From CAZRNB01 sp964601355 (GTDB taxonomy: Bacteria; Planctomycetota; Phycisphaerae; Sedimentisphaerales; Anaerobacaceae): DNA of 24,595 bases. The stretch lies in NCBI GenBank assembly GCA_964601355.1, contig CAZRNB010000036.1, positions 1 to 24,595 of the forward strand. Reading direction: 5' to 3'. The first letter of the stretch is position 1. Every line of letters starts with the position of its first letter. The notes beneath the pieces were generated by a model that was given only the letters and a program-made list of their open reading frames with translations, had not been told where the DNA came from and made no database searches. Positions 7,539-14,836 of the stretch are shown here, piece after piece. A program made the position numbers and the translations under genes.

Positions 7539-7578
7539 TTGACCTTACCAACTACGGACAGTCCCACGTGCAATCGAG

Positions 7579-8940
7579 CTAGTGCCTCATGAACACGGCC
7601 AAATCCCTCATGTCAACCCTGCAATCCCGATTCAAGTCACCCACAGGATATGGATGTTTGTAATCACCGCAGCAACTCACATCCGCAATCGCATCGATTT
7701 CGGTGGTAACACTGCTGTCAGGGTCATCCTGAACTCGCACATATTGAATCCACCTGTTACCTGTATTGGGGTCAACGGCCAAACCCGCATAATCATTAGG
7801 GTCAAGCCACCGAAGATCAAAGCCTGTGCCCCCCGCAGAGCCGCCATAGGTCCTTATCATCTCTGCCAGAGTCATCCCATCCATATCAGATGCTTTCAAA
7901 TTTGGATCGACCGGCTTGGTTGGGTCAAGCTCCTCAGCCCAAAGGTCATTAACATCATCCCACTGATAGCTGGCTGTTCCAGCGAAGCTATCCGCATACG
8001 GGCCGGACGAAAAATAATACCAGTTCTGACCGTCTTGACTGACAGCGACAATGCCCGGCTCAGCAGAGACTGAGCCGTTGACTATGATTTCTTCGGGATT
8101 ACCGCTTGTCCAGCCCTGGCCTTCACCGATTATCTGGTAAGCATCGCCGTAGATGATAAAATCTATTCCGTAAGGATTATTTTTGTCATCAGCGACAGGA
8201 TGATTGAACTTAACTGTAAGCTGGCCACCATTACCGATAGTGACTAATTCGAACGCTCGGAAAGGGGGATAAACTGGCACTACCTGCACACTTTGTTCAA
8301 CCGGCACAAACCAGCCATCACCGGTCGTTTCCAGAGTGGGTCTGCCCAGAGCGGCGTTGGGGTCGTTAAAAGGCTGACCCGATATCCAGTCACTACCTAC
8401 GCCGGTGCCTTCGACATACTCGACGATCTCCACTGCAAAATCATTCGGGTCGTAATCCGGGGCATGGACAACCTCAACCGGCGCGCCGGCTCGGCCGTAA
8501 ATCCAGCCGTCCATATCTCCATTGCCTACGATCCTGACATCGGCGCCAACCCAGGAAACCGACCATTCGGTTGCGCCGGCATTCTTATTCCAGTAATGCC
8601 ACCAGTCCTCACCGCCTACCCAGCCCGGATTGTAATGTCTTACACCGTCTTCGATATATTCCATACCTTCGACAGCGATACCCCATCCCCAATCCTTCGT
8701 TGTCAGAGTAAAATCGATCGAATCGGCACTGTTCAGTTCCTGCAGCAATGCAAGCCCTGTTGTTGTATCAGTCTCATTTTGTCCGAAACTGATTTCAAAT
8801 TCGGTCCAAAAACCGTCGGACCACTCGATATATACTCCCGCAGTATTTACACCACTGCCGACGCTGACAACTGTCGCGATTGCCGTAGAACCTACGATTG
8901 TCAAAACAATAATCAAACAAATTAAACCTACAAATTTCAT
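7579..8940 (-). CDS. Secreted protein of the B12 regulon, dockerin-like tail truncated
   Basis: A 453-residue exported protein, the first gene behind the cobalamin riboswitch. ATG at 8940 follows GAGGTGG by five bases and is preferred to a GTG at 8949. Residues 1-22 form a signal peptide. An aromatic-rich domain (about 75-150, numbered from the GTG) has DWWHYWNKN, SWVGADVRI and GDMDGWIYG. A second beta domain (about 225-415) has IGNGGQLTVKFNHPV, GIDFIIYGDAYQ, VSQDGQNWYYF and WIQYVRVQDD, recalling bacterial cell-surface proteins. The end, GDLNRDCRVDMRDLAVFMRH, is a dockerin type I-like repeat. It stops at a TAG where tryptophan is expected; the frame continues as LDCTWDCP to a second TAG at 7554-7552. 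The function is unknown; surface corrinoid binding is a hypothesis from its control. Confidence 0.8.
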   Translation of the reverse strand: MKFVGLICLIIVLTIVGSTAIATVVSVGSGVNTAGVYIEWSDGFWTEFEISFGQNETDTTTGLALLQELNSADSIDFTLTTKDWGWGIAVEGMEYIEDGVRHYNPGWVGGEDWWHYWNKNAGATEWSVSWVGADVRIVGNGDMDGWIYGRAGAPVEVVHAPDYDPNDFAVEIVEYVEGTGVGSDWISGQPFNDPNAALGRPTLETTGDGWFVPVEQSVQVVPVYPPFRAFELVTIGNGGQLTVKFNHPVADDKNNPYGIDFIIYGDAYQIIGEGQGWTSGNPEEIIVNGSVSAEPGIVAVSQDGQNWYYFSSGPYADSFAGTASYQWDDVNDLWAEELDPTKPVDPNLKASDMDGMTLAEMIRTYGGSAGGTGFDLRWLDPNDYAGLAVDPNTGNRWIQYVRVQDDPDSSVTTEIDAIADVSCCGDYKHPYPVGDLNRDCRVDMRDLAVFMRH

Positions 8941-8993
8941 TTGAACCACCTCGTTTTGTGCTGTTTTGCCCTAATCGCGAGGGCAAGCGATAA

Positions 8994-9032
8994 TAAAAAA
9001 AGCCGCCGTCCCCGCGAAAGGAACGGCGGCTT
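8994..9032 (-). terminator. Intrinsic terminator between riboswitch and first gene
   Basis: On the - strand AGCCGCCGTTCC (9031-9020) pairs with GGGGACGGCGGCT (9013-9001) over a short loop, and a run of seven Ts follows. It lies between the B12 aptamer and the secreted protein gene, the position expected for a transcription-attenuating expression platform. Two further hairpins (TGTTCC/GGAACA and GCCCGG/CCGGGC) lie between aptamer and terminator. Confidence 0.85.
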
Positions 9033-9139
9033 CTATCATCGATAACGCAGATTTAGCCGACCATCTGCCCGGCTATACAATAAATCAAACCGGGCAAACG
9101 ACCACACCATGTTCCAGACGCGGGAACACCATATATGTG

Positions 9140-9350
9140 CAACTAACAACAGGCAGGTTTTCTGACTTGCGTCTTACCGGAAGACTCCTTCCCATTCGTG
9201 TATCGCGAAAAGTGGATAAATCCGCCAAACTACCGGCGGATAAATGTCTCTCGGACTTTCGATTTGAGAATCGAAGCAGACGCCTACAGCGGCGCGTCCG
9301 TCGCGGCTTTCGACCGCGTTCCCGTTTGGTTATCCCAAACCCCATGTGAA
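9140..9350 (-). promoter_or_regulatory. Cobalamin (B12) riboswitch
   Basis: Read on the - strand, this has the conserved parts of the cobalamin aptamer in order: GGGAACGCGGTCGAAAGCCGC (9323-9303), GACGCGCCGCTGTAGGCG (9298-9281), and the B12 box AAGTCAGAAAACCTGCC (9168-9152) with its flanking stem. The segment between the central core and the B12 box holds extra hairpins, including ATCCGCC/GGCGGAT. B12-class riboswitches bind adenosyl- or methylcobalamin and lower expression when it is plentiful. The aptamer is followed by a strong terminator and then the secreted protein, prepilin-like, cobC, cobU, cobT and cobS genes, all on the same strand. The aptamer edges are approximate. Confidence 0.9.
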
Positions 9351-9356
9351 ACGAGG

Positions 9357-9408
9357 AGCTAAATATTTATCCGCCTTCGGCGGATTTAGCCCATGGTTTT
9401 ACCATGGG
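9357..9408. repeat. Two adjacent perfect hairpins upstream of the riboswitch
   Basis: ATCCGCC-TTC-GGCGGAT (9369-9385) is extended outward by GCTAAAT/ATTTAGC ends, and CCCATGGT-TTT-ACCATGGG (9390-9408) lies directly beside it. The same ATCCGCC/GGCGGAT arms recur inside the riboswitch, so the element may be a dispersed repeat that also entered the aptamer's variable arm. If transcription starts at the promoter proposed near 9450, both hairpins are in the leader. Confidence 0.5.
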
Positions 9409-9461
9409 TTCTTTAGGACCTTTAGTTAGGTTATTTTTTTATCAAAGAGCAAACCAATAGC

Positions 9462-9489
9462 TTTCTAACAGATGTAAAACTTTTTTCAA
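9462..9489 (-). promoter_or_regulatory. Candidate promoter for the B12 cluster
   Basis: On the - strand TTGAAA (9489-9484) and TAGAAA (9467-9462) are separated by 16 bases, a fair sigma-70-like match about 110 bases upstream of the riboswitch. The region is AT-rich, so chance matches are likely. Confidence 0.35.
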
Positions 9490-9494
9490 GAGAA

Positions 9495-9514
9495 AATTGA
9501 AAAAATTTTCAATT
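9495..9514 (-). terminator. AT-rich hairpin after the coiled-coil gene
   Basis: AATTGAAAA (9495-9503) and TTTTCAATT (9506-9514) pair over two bases, 16 bases past the stop of the coiled-coil membrane protein gene. The stem is all A/T apart from one pair and lacks a clean T-run, so it is a weak terminator candidate. Confidence 0.3.
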
Positions 9515-9530
9515 GAATGGTTACTGGATT

Positions 9531-10313
9531 TTATTGTTTTAGATAAATAATAATGCCCGTAAGGACCAAAACGACTGCCGCACAAACACTTATGGCAGCT
9601 ATAAATATCCACATAAAGCGTTTGTTTTGCTTTGTAATGATGTGTTTAAAATATCGGTCGCTTGTAGCGAAAGTTTTGCTCATCTGGATTATGCTGTCGG
9701 CCTGTGTGAGAGCGCTTTTATTCAGATTGTTCAAGGTCTCATTGAATTTGTTAAAACCTTCGGTCATTTGCACGTCGACGTCGGCGGCTGCGGCAAGCTG
9801 ATGGTCAATATTGACCAGCGCGTCGGTTTGCCTGGCCGTCTCGGCGGGAATCTTTTCTATCGCCTCTATAAATTGCTCATTTTTCACGGCTGCTCCTTTT
9901 AGATGTTCAAGCAATTGCTCTATTACCTGCCTCTGGCTTTCCAGGATGGTAGGAAAAGTGCCGAGCAACTCTGGAAGCTGCTCGATTTTTTTCATCAATT
10001 CTTCATTCTGAGAGATTTGACGATTCAGGTGATCGTTGATTCCCTGCAGCTTATCAATAAGCTTATCGAACCCGGCCTGGAGCTTTTCGAGCGATTCGGT
10101 CCTGCTTCTCGGCTGAACCGTTTTAATTACTATATTGCTGCCTTGTACAGCCTGGTTATTAGCGGCTGGGTCCACCGGATCAATGTCCTCGTTGATTAGG
10201 CCTTGATCGTCTATCTGCGGCTGGTATTCCGGGTCCCTAACTAAGCTGCGGCTGCGCAGCCAGTTGATAGTTTTTGTCCAAATATCATTTACATTCATTT
10301 TTTTAATTTCCAT
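9531..10313 (-). CDS. Coiled-coil protein with C-terminal membrane anchor
   Basis: A 260-residue protein of no recognised family. Residues 1-70 are polar, with a WLRSRSLVRDPEYQPQ segment. Residues 72-230 are mostly helical with heptad-like hydrophobic spacing (LEKLQAGFDKLIDKLQ, LMKKIEQLPELLG, FNKFNETLNNLNKS), so a long coiled coil is likely. One hydrophobic helix at 233-257 (MWIFIAAISVCAAVVLVLTGIIIYL) ends three residues before the C-terminus. There is no signal peptide, so it should be tail-anchored with the coiled coil in the cytoplasm. Met6 at 10298 is an alternative start with GGAAAT upstream. It stands alone between the B12 cluster and a divergent hydrolase gene. A membrane-tethered scaffold or sensor is possible. 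Confidence 0.75.
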   Translation of the reverse strand: MEIKKMNVNDIWTKTINWLRSRSLVRDPEYQPQIDDQGLINEDIDPVDPAANNQAVQGSNIVIKTVQPRSRTESLEKLQAGFDKLIDKLQGINDHLNRQISQNEELMKKIEQLPELLGTFPTILESQRQVIEQLLEHLKGAAVKNEQFIEAIEKIPAETARQTDALVNIDHQLAAAADVDVQMTEGFNKFNETLNNLNKSALTQADSIIQMSKTFATSDRYFKHIITKQNKRFMWIFIAAISVCAAVVLVLTGIIIYLKQ

Positions 10314-10349
10314 GGTTTAGCCATCGCCGGTACGACGACGATTTAAACC
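10314..10349. repeat. REP-like palindrome related to 2823-2891
   Basis: GGTTTA (10314-10319) and TAAACC (10344-10349) bound a GC-rich core containing GCCATCGCCGGTACGACGACG. The order GTTTAGC, then a TCGCCGG(C/T)ACG(G/A)CGAC core, matches the element between the HTH-S24 and comF genes. It lies in the divergent gap before the hydrolase gene. Confidence 0.45.
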
Positions 10350-10442
10350 TTAACTATATTAAAAGGATTTCTGATGAGAATTCAAGTAATTTTTGTTACA
10401 ATTATCAGGGCTAATTTTGATCGCTACTGGCAGGGTAAGCAA

Positions 10443-11378
10443 ATGAAATTAGTTACATATACGAGGAACCAATCAGTTTCCTGCGGGATACTTGCCGACA
10501 AAGGGATAATAGATGTTCCGACGGTTTGGCAGGGGCCGAATCCGCCTCGCAGCGTCGTTGAAATCCTGCAAAGAGGCCCGGATTGTCTCGTGCGTCTGGC
10601 GGAACAGGCGGAATCAACGAATATCCTGACGCCGCTGGAGCAAGTGAAAGTTCTTGCGCCGCTGCCTCTGCCTGGCAAGATAATCGCTTTGGCTGGAAAT
10701 TACAGTGAGCACATAAAGGAGGCCGGCCTTGCGCTGGGTTTGTCGGACTCACCACGTTCGACAACCGTACCCAGGCCCTTTCTTATGCCGGCGACGGTGG
10801 TAATCGGGCCGGACGAAGAAATACCCTGGCCGGCTTACAGCGAACAAATTGATTACGAAATCGAGCTGGCGGTAGTAATCGGCAAAAAAGCTAAATACAT
10901 AAAACCCAATAATGCTCTTGAATACGTCGCCGGCTACACTATTTGTAATGATGTTTCCGCCCGCAGCGTGACGTTCAGGAAGAATCGCAAGGTGCGTCCC
11001 TGGGACGAATTTTATGACTGGCTGAACGGCAAATGGGCGGACGGCTTCCTGCCGATGGGGCCGTATCTCCTGACCGGCGACGAGGTCAAAGAGCCGCAAA
11101 ATCTTGGGATGGAGCTTAAGGTCAATGGCGTTGCTCGTCAAAACGCAAACACTTCGCAGATGATTTATCCGGTAGCGGATGTTGTCTCGTTTTTAAGCCA
11201 TATAATGACGTTAGTCCCTGGCGACGTTATAGCTACCGGTACACCGTCCGGCGTCGCTATGGCTACCGGCAGATTCCTGCAGCCGGGCGATAAAATTGAA
11301 TGTACCATCGAGAACCTGGGAACGCTGGCTAACACGCTCGGCCGGAGGCCGATAAAGTTCTATGAGCCATTGGAATGA
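10443..11378 (+). CDS. Fumarylacetoacetate hydrolase family protein
   Basis: A protein of 311 residues from the ATG at 10443 (MKLVTYTRNQ), a usual FAH-family N-terminus preceded by CAGGG. An in-frame ATG at 10374 would add 23 residues and has AAGGA six bases upstream, so it cannot be excluded. The FAH catalytic domain is complete: IIALAGNYSEH, then IDYEIELAVVIGK with the metal-binding glutamates (Glu139 and Glu141), YTICNDVSARS with the metal aspartate (Asp170), and late VPGDVIATGTPSGVA. Family members hydrolyse or decarboxylate and isomerise beta-keto acids in aromatic or sugar-acid breakdown. The segment WDEFYDWLNGKWADGFLPMGPYL is of the 2-hydroxyhepta-diene-dioate isomerase/ureidoglycolate lyase-like branch. 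The substrate cannot be told from context. Confidence 0.9.
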   Translation: MKLVTYTRNQSVSCGILADKGIIDVPTVWQGPNPPRSVVEILQRGPDCLVRLAEQAESTNILTPLEQVKVLAPLPLPGKIIALAGNYSEHIKEAGLALGLSDSPRSTTVPRPFLMPATVVIGPDEEIPWPAYSEQIDYEIELAVVIGKKAKYIKPNNALEYVAGYTICNDVSARSVTFRKNRKVRPWDEFYDWLNGKWADGFLPMGPYLLTGDEVKEPQNLGMELKVNGVARQNANTSQMIYPVADVVSFLSHIMTLVPGDVIATGTPSGVAMATGRFLQPGDKIECTIENLGTLANTLGRRPIKFYEPLE

Positions 11379-11415
11379 AATAAAATTGTCTGTTTTGCGT
11401 TTCCTGCCATTTCTA

Positions 11416-11459
11416 TATAAAAAAAAACGGGCATAAGCTGTAGGAATCAACTTATGCCC
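11416..11459 (-). terminator. Intrinsic terminator for the PA14/Fn3 protein gene
   Basis: On the - strand GGGCATAAG (11459-11451) pairs with CTTATGCCC (11437-11429) and is followed after one G by about ten Ts (11427-11418). It lies about 135 bases after the stop of the 1057-residue protein gene. On the + strand the same hairpin has no T-run, so it is not a good terminator for the hydrolase gene. Confidence 0.85.
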
Positions 11460-11499
11460 TAAAGTGGCCCGCCATGTGCGGTGTATTTAACTCCGCGAT

Positions 11500-11537
11500 C
11501 CTTCGACTCTGCCCAGAGCCCCCTGAGGAGTCGAAGG
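11500..11537. repeat. Inverted repeat CCTTCGACTC
   Basis: CCTTCGACTC (11500-11509) and GAGTCGAAGG (11528-11537) are perfect 10-base inverted copies. Related sequence with TCGAAG and GCTCAG or GAGCC parts appears near 22850 and 23718-23758, so this is likely a dispersed repeat. Confidence 0.5.
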
Positions 11538-11593
11538 GACAGGTTCATTGCGGGGTTGCATAGCTCAATTCGTCATAGCGAATCCTCGATTTA

Positions 11594-14500
11594 TTACTGC
11601 GTTGGAATTATCAATCCAACATCATCTATGTACAAATCACCTGCGCCGCCAGGCAGCGTATTAGCCCTGCTGCCGGCTCCGATAATCAGCTTCTTAACAG
11701 CCTTTAGATTCACGCCAGTGAAGCTTGTCAGCGGAATTGTCCATTGCGTGTAGTCGGCTATGGCTGTTGCAGCCGCGTCTGTATAGGTAATCGCTGGGCT
11801 GGTGCCGCCGGCACTATCCTGCAGCATTACATACATCGGCGCAGCAATGTTACTTAGTATGCCGATGTCCCCGGATTCCCACTGGCCTGTTGCCGTGGCA
11901 GGCAGGGTAACATTGGAAAAGGTCGCCGTAATGGTTTCATTAATGTTACGGCTGGTCACGCATAAGCCTACATAGATTTCCACATTCATAACCATATCAA
12001 CAGTGCCTAACGTTGTCCAGCCTGTTGCGGTGCCGCTATCCGAATAGGAGGCTGTAAATGTGTTGCCGTTGCGCTCTAATCTCACCCATTGTGGAGCGGC
12101 GATGCCGATTTGCCTTGTTGTGTCGGTGCCGGCATCAACAGTGATACGACGCTGGAAGTAAGCGCCCCAAGTGGGTGTGATGGCGATCATGGCATACTGA
12201 GCACCCGGGTCTAACGACGAGCGCACCATCACGCCTGCCTTGGCCTGACCATCGGTTGGCGGAGTAAGACTGACCACTCTCGCTATTATAGCTCCATTGC
12301 CCGAAAGCTTTTTATGGGCAAAGAAGAATTCATCAGCCGTACCCGCGAGATCTGCACCGCGTCCGGTCAGTATCCAGTCCGGCGGTCCTGCTACGAAGCT
12401 GCCAAAAGTTGACGATATGCCTCTGAACCACAGCTGTAAGGAGCTGGCATTTTTCACGGTCCAGTCCTGCGCATCCGCAAACTCACGCTCGGCTTCAGAG
12501 TAGAATTTTGTTCCCGTCGTCTCTAAGCTGGTTCCTTCGTTGACGGTACCATCGTTGTCGTAACGCATGTACATAGCTTGAGAGCCAAGGTGAACAATTT
12601 GAGTTTCGGCATAAGGAGGATCAAGGTGTCCCACGGTCATGCCAGTATTGTTGACGGCATAATCGGACCATATCATGTATATCACATTATTGACGTCGTC
12701 ATAGTATTCAAAGTCATCGACAACAAGATAGGGGGCCGTCGTAAAGCTCCAGACCTTACCCGCCCACGGGCTTCCGGCACGCATATCATTGACCTCGTCA
12801 ATCCGCCAATAGTAAGTCTTGTTCGGATCAAGATCCGGAGTGATGGGTCCATATAGTTCCTGTCCTCTCGGATTGGTTGCAACCTGACTTAGGTTGTTCG
12901 GATCTAAGCCGAGGTACACTTGGTGCGAAGCAGCATATTTGCCAGATTTCCAGCTAATAATAGGGTTCTGGCTGACATCTACGCTGCCATCTCTTGGTCG
13001 TGGAGCAGTAGCACTTGTAGGCTCATAAGGCGAGAGGTAATTGCCCGCAATAATCGGTGGGTTCCCCGGATTACCAGGTACTCCAGGACCTATCCAGGCT
13101 GCCTGGCAATGGTCCCAGTCGCCGCCTTCCTTCCATCTTGCCATGATGTAGTATTTGTTGCCGCCGATAAGCGAGACCGGATCGGACTTATGAGTGAAAA
13201 CGTTGAAATTTCCCCAAGTTCGTTCAAAAGCAAGTAACTGTATATTATCTGGATCGTCATCTATGCTCAGCCACAATTCACCTTCGTCGGCGCTTGTGAA
13301 GTAGAACGTATAGATGCCGGTCAGCGGTACCCAGAGCCAGCCATAGATTTGGCCGCCGTAGTTGCTGCCTACGCCATCGGCAGTCCCGTAGGTGAACGAG
13401 GTTAACGCTTCACTGCTGGTTGGATCATTCGGGTAGCGAGGATCTGCCAGAAGTAAATCCAAAGTTGAGCCGCTAATATTCTCCCATATATCACAGACGA
13501 CCGTACCCAAGCCTTCTGGGGAAGTCGTAAAGCTCCAGACTGTCCCTGTACGAGTGTTCGTGCCCGCGATCTCATCTATGCGCCAATAATAAGTCTTCGC
13601 ACGCTGGAGCATGCCGGTGGGGAAGTTAACATCTGTGACAGTCCCTTTGTCTGTGTCGCCGGCGCCCGTCTGAACATTTTGCTGGTTATCTCCGAAATAC
13701 ACGCGATGCGAAGTCGCACCTGAACCTGCAGACCAGCTTAGCGTGGCATTGGGGTCGGCAAATTTGGATGTATCGACGGGTCTTGGATCATAAGCAATCA
13801 ATGAGGCAACGTAGAAATTCCAGATATAACCTTTGGTTACGGTACCATTTGCTTTTACTTCATCGATCCGCCAGTAATACGTTTTTCCCATAGTGAGATC
13901 CGCAATATCAAAGGAGCTGGCAGTGGTTGCGTCGCGGAATACATTAGTACTTGCAGTTGTGGCAGTATCAACTTCGGCAAAAGACTCGCCGACATAGACA
14001 TTGTGCTTGGTTGCATTCCCGCCCGGCGTCCACTGGAACTGAACCGTGGAAGTTGTAATCGTGGCCCCTATAGCAGGTGTTGGTCTCAAGGCCATATATC
14101 TTGGGGTAGTTGAGTACACCTCCAAGCCGTTGAGAAAAGCGAATGGCTGATTATATTGTCCCTGATCCGCCATTTGTGCCGCTCCAACGGTACCTACAAT
14201 GTCGATTTTACCGGTGCCATCTGCCTGTGCCATTGCGGAATATGCGTTGTTATATCTGCTGGTAGGCACATTTCCTTGATTCATTATGATCTGAAAAAGG
14301 AAATCGCCGTTGGCTGTCCAGTCTGATACTCGGTTGCCTGCGCTACTTGTATCGAATGCGAAGATGGTTATCTCGTATTCTTGATTGGGTACCAATCCCG
14401 ATAACGTTAGGGTAACCGGCGTAGTTTCTCCGGCATACGGGTAAGTCATCACGGTGCCCGGCCGAAAATGCCGGCAAAAGATAAAGTCACGGTATATCAA

Positions 14501-14767
14501 CTCGAAAGGAACTCCGACCGGGGCGGCACGCCAGCGTGCGTCCATATTAACACAGGTTAATGTAACCTTGATGCCGTCTATTTCCATGCCGCTATCGGCT
14601 ATAGCAAAAGCAGTAAAATTAGGCTCAGTCTCTGCCGGATCATGCCCTCGGCCAAAATCAATCTGGAGGATGGGAAACCAAACCTGGTTTGCCGCTTTTG
14701 TGCTGATGCTACAGCAAACCAATACAAACAACATAACTAATAATTTTACAAAATCTTTTTTAATCAT
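11594..14767 (-). CDS. Large secreted PA14/Fn3-like multidomain protein
   Basis: A 1057-residue exported protein. Residues 1-25 are a signal peptide (cleavage near TKA-ANQ). Then come an N-terminal beta domain (30-220), two Fn3-like modules (about 227-320 and 325-415, each with a KTYYWRIDE motif), a PA14 domain (about 420-585, with IYTFYFTSADEGELWLSID and YYIMARWKEGG), a third Fn3-like module (587-678) and a beta-sandwich domain starting VDDFEYYDD (681) and ending LYIDDVGLI (1053). This last domain is interrupted at about 784-966 by another domain with AKAGVMVRSSLD and FQRRITVD. PA14 and such sandwiches often bind glycans; no catalytic domain is recognised, so binding or surface structure is likely. 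ATG at 14767 follows AGGAGGT. No sorting signal or dockerin is seen. Confidence 0.88.
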   Translation of the reverse strand: MIKKDFVKLLVMLFVLVCCSISTKAANQVWFPILQIDFGRGHDPAETEPNFTAFAIADSGMEIDGIKVTLTCVNMDARWRAAPVGVPFELIYRDFIFCRHFRPGTVMTYPYAGETTPVTLTLSGLVPNQEYEITIFAFDTSSAGNRVSDWTANGDFLFQIIMNQGNVPTSRYNNAYSAMAQADGTGKIDIVGTVGAAQMADQGQYNQPFAFLNGLEVYSTTPRYMALRPTPAIGATITTSTVQFQWTPGGNATKHNVYVGESFAEVDTATTASTNVFRDATTASSFDIADLTMGKTYYWRIDEVKANGTVTKGYIWNFYVASLIAYDPRPVDTSKFADPNATLSWSAGSGATSHRVYFGDNQQNVQTGAGDTDKGTVTDVNFPTGMLQRAKTYYWRIDEIAGTNTRTGTVWSFTTSPEGLGTVVCDIWENISGSTLDLLLADPRYPNDPTSSEALTSFTYGTADGVGSNYGGQIYGWLWVPLTGIYTFYFTSADEGELWLSIDDDPDNIQLLAFERTWGNFNVFTHKSDPVSLIGGNKYYIMARWKEGGDWDHCQAAWIGPGVPGNPGNPPIIAGNYLSPYEPTSATAPRPRDGSVDVSQNPIISWKSGKYAASHQVYLGLDPNNLSQVATNPRGQELYGPITPDLDPNKTYYWRIDEVNDMRAGSPWAGKVWSFTTAPYLVVDDFEYYDDVNNVIYMIWSDYAVNNTGMTVGHLDPPYAETQIVHLGSQAMYMRYDNDGTVNEGTSLETTGTKFYSEAEREFADAQDWTVKNASSLQLWFRGISSTFGSFVAGPPDWILTGRGADLAGTADEFFFAHKKLSGNGAIIARVVSLTPPTDGQAKAGVMVRSSLDPGAQYAMIAITPTWGAYFQRRITVDAGTDTTRQIGIAAPQWVRLERNGNTFTASYSDSGTATGWTTLGTVDMVMNVEIYVGLCVTSRNINETITATFSNVTLPATATGQWESGDIGILSNIAAPMYVMLQDSAGGTSPAITYTDAAATAIADYTQWTIPLTSFTGVNLKAVKKLIIGAGSRANTLPGGAGDLYIDDVGLIIPTQ

Positions 14768-14788
14768 AATTTTACCTCCTAAAAAATT

Positions 14789-14836
14789 TCAAATACTTTG
14801 TAGAGTGAAATAAAGCACTAAAGGCATTTTTCGCAT
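14789..14836 (-). CDS. Candidate leader peptide upstream of the PA14/Fn3 gene
   Basis: A 15-codon frame, MRKMPLVLYFTLQSI, starts at an ATG nine bases after a very strong ribosome site AGGGAGGAG (14854-14846). It ends at TGA 21 bases before the next gene's ATG, which has its own AGGAGGT site. It may be a regulatory leader peptide, or the remains of an older start whose signal-peptide reading was broken. The strong site is seen directly; that the peptide is made is inference. Confidence 0.45.
   Translation of the reverse strand: MRKMPLVLYFTLQSI

Noticed and set aside
7579..7581. Pyrrolysine or a reassigned TAG codon
   Set aside because: Other genes here end normally at TAG and tryptophan is encoded by TGG; a point change or base error is simpler.
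9085..9349. Reading frames on both strands across 9085-9349
   Set aside because: They are Arg/Pro-rich translations of the cobalamin riboswitch and the leader below it.
11429..11459. Terminator for the FAH-family gene
   Set aside because: The hairpin has its T-run only on the - strand, so it serves the convergent gene.
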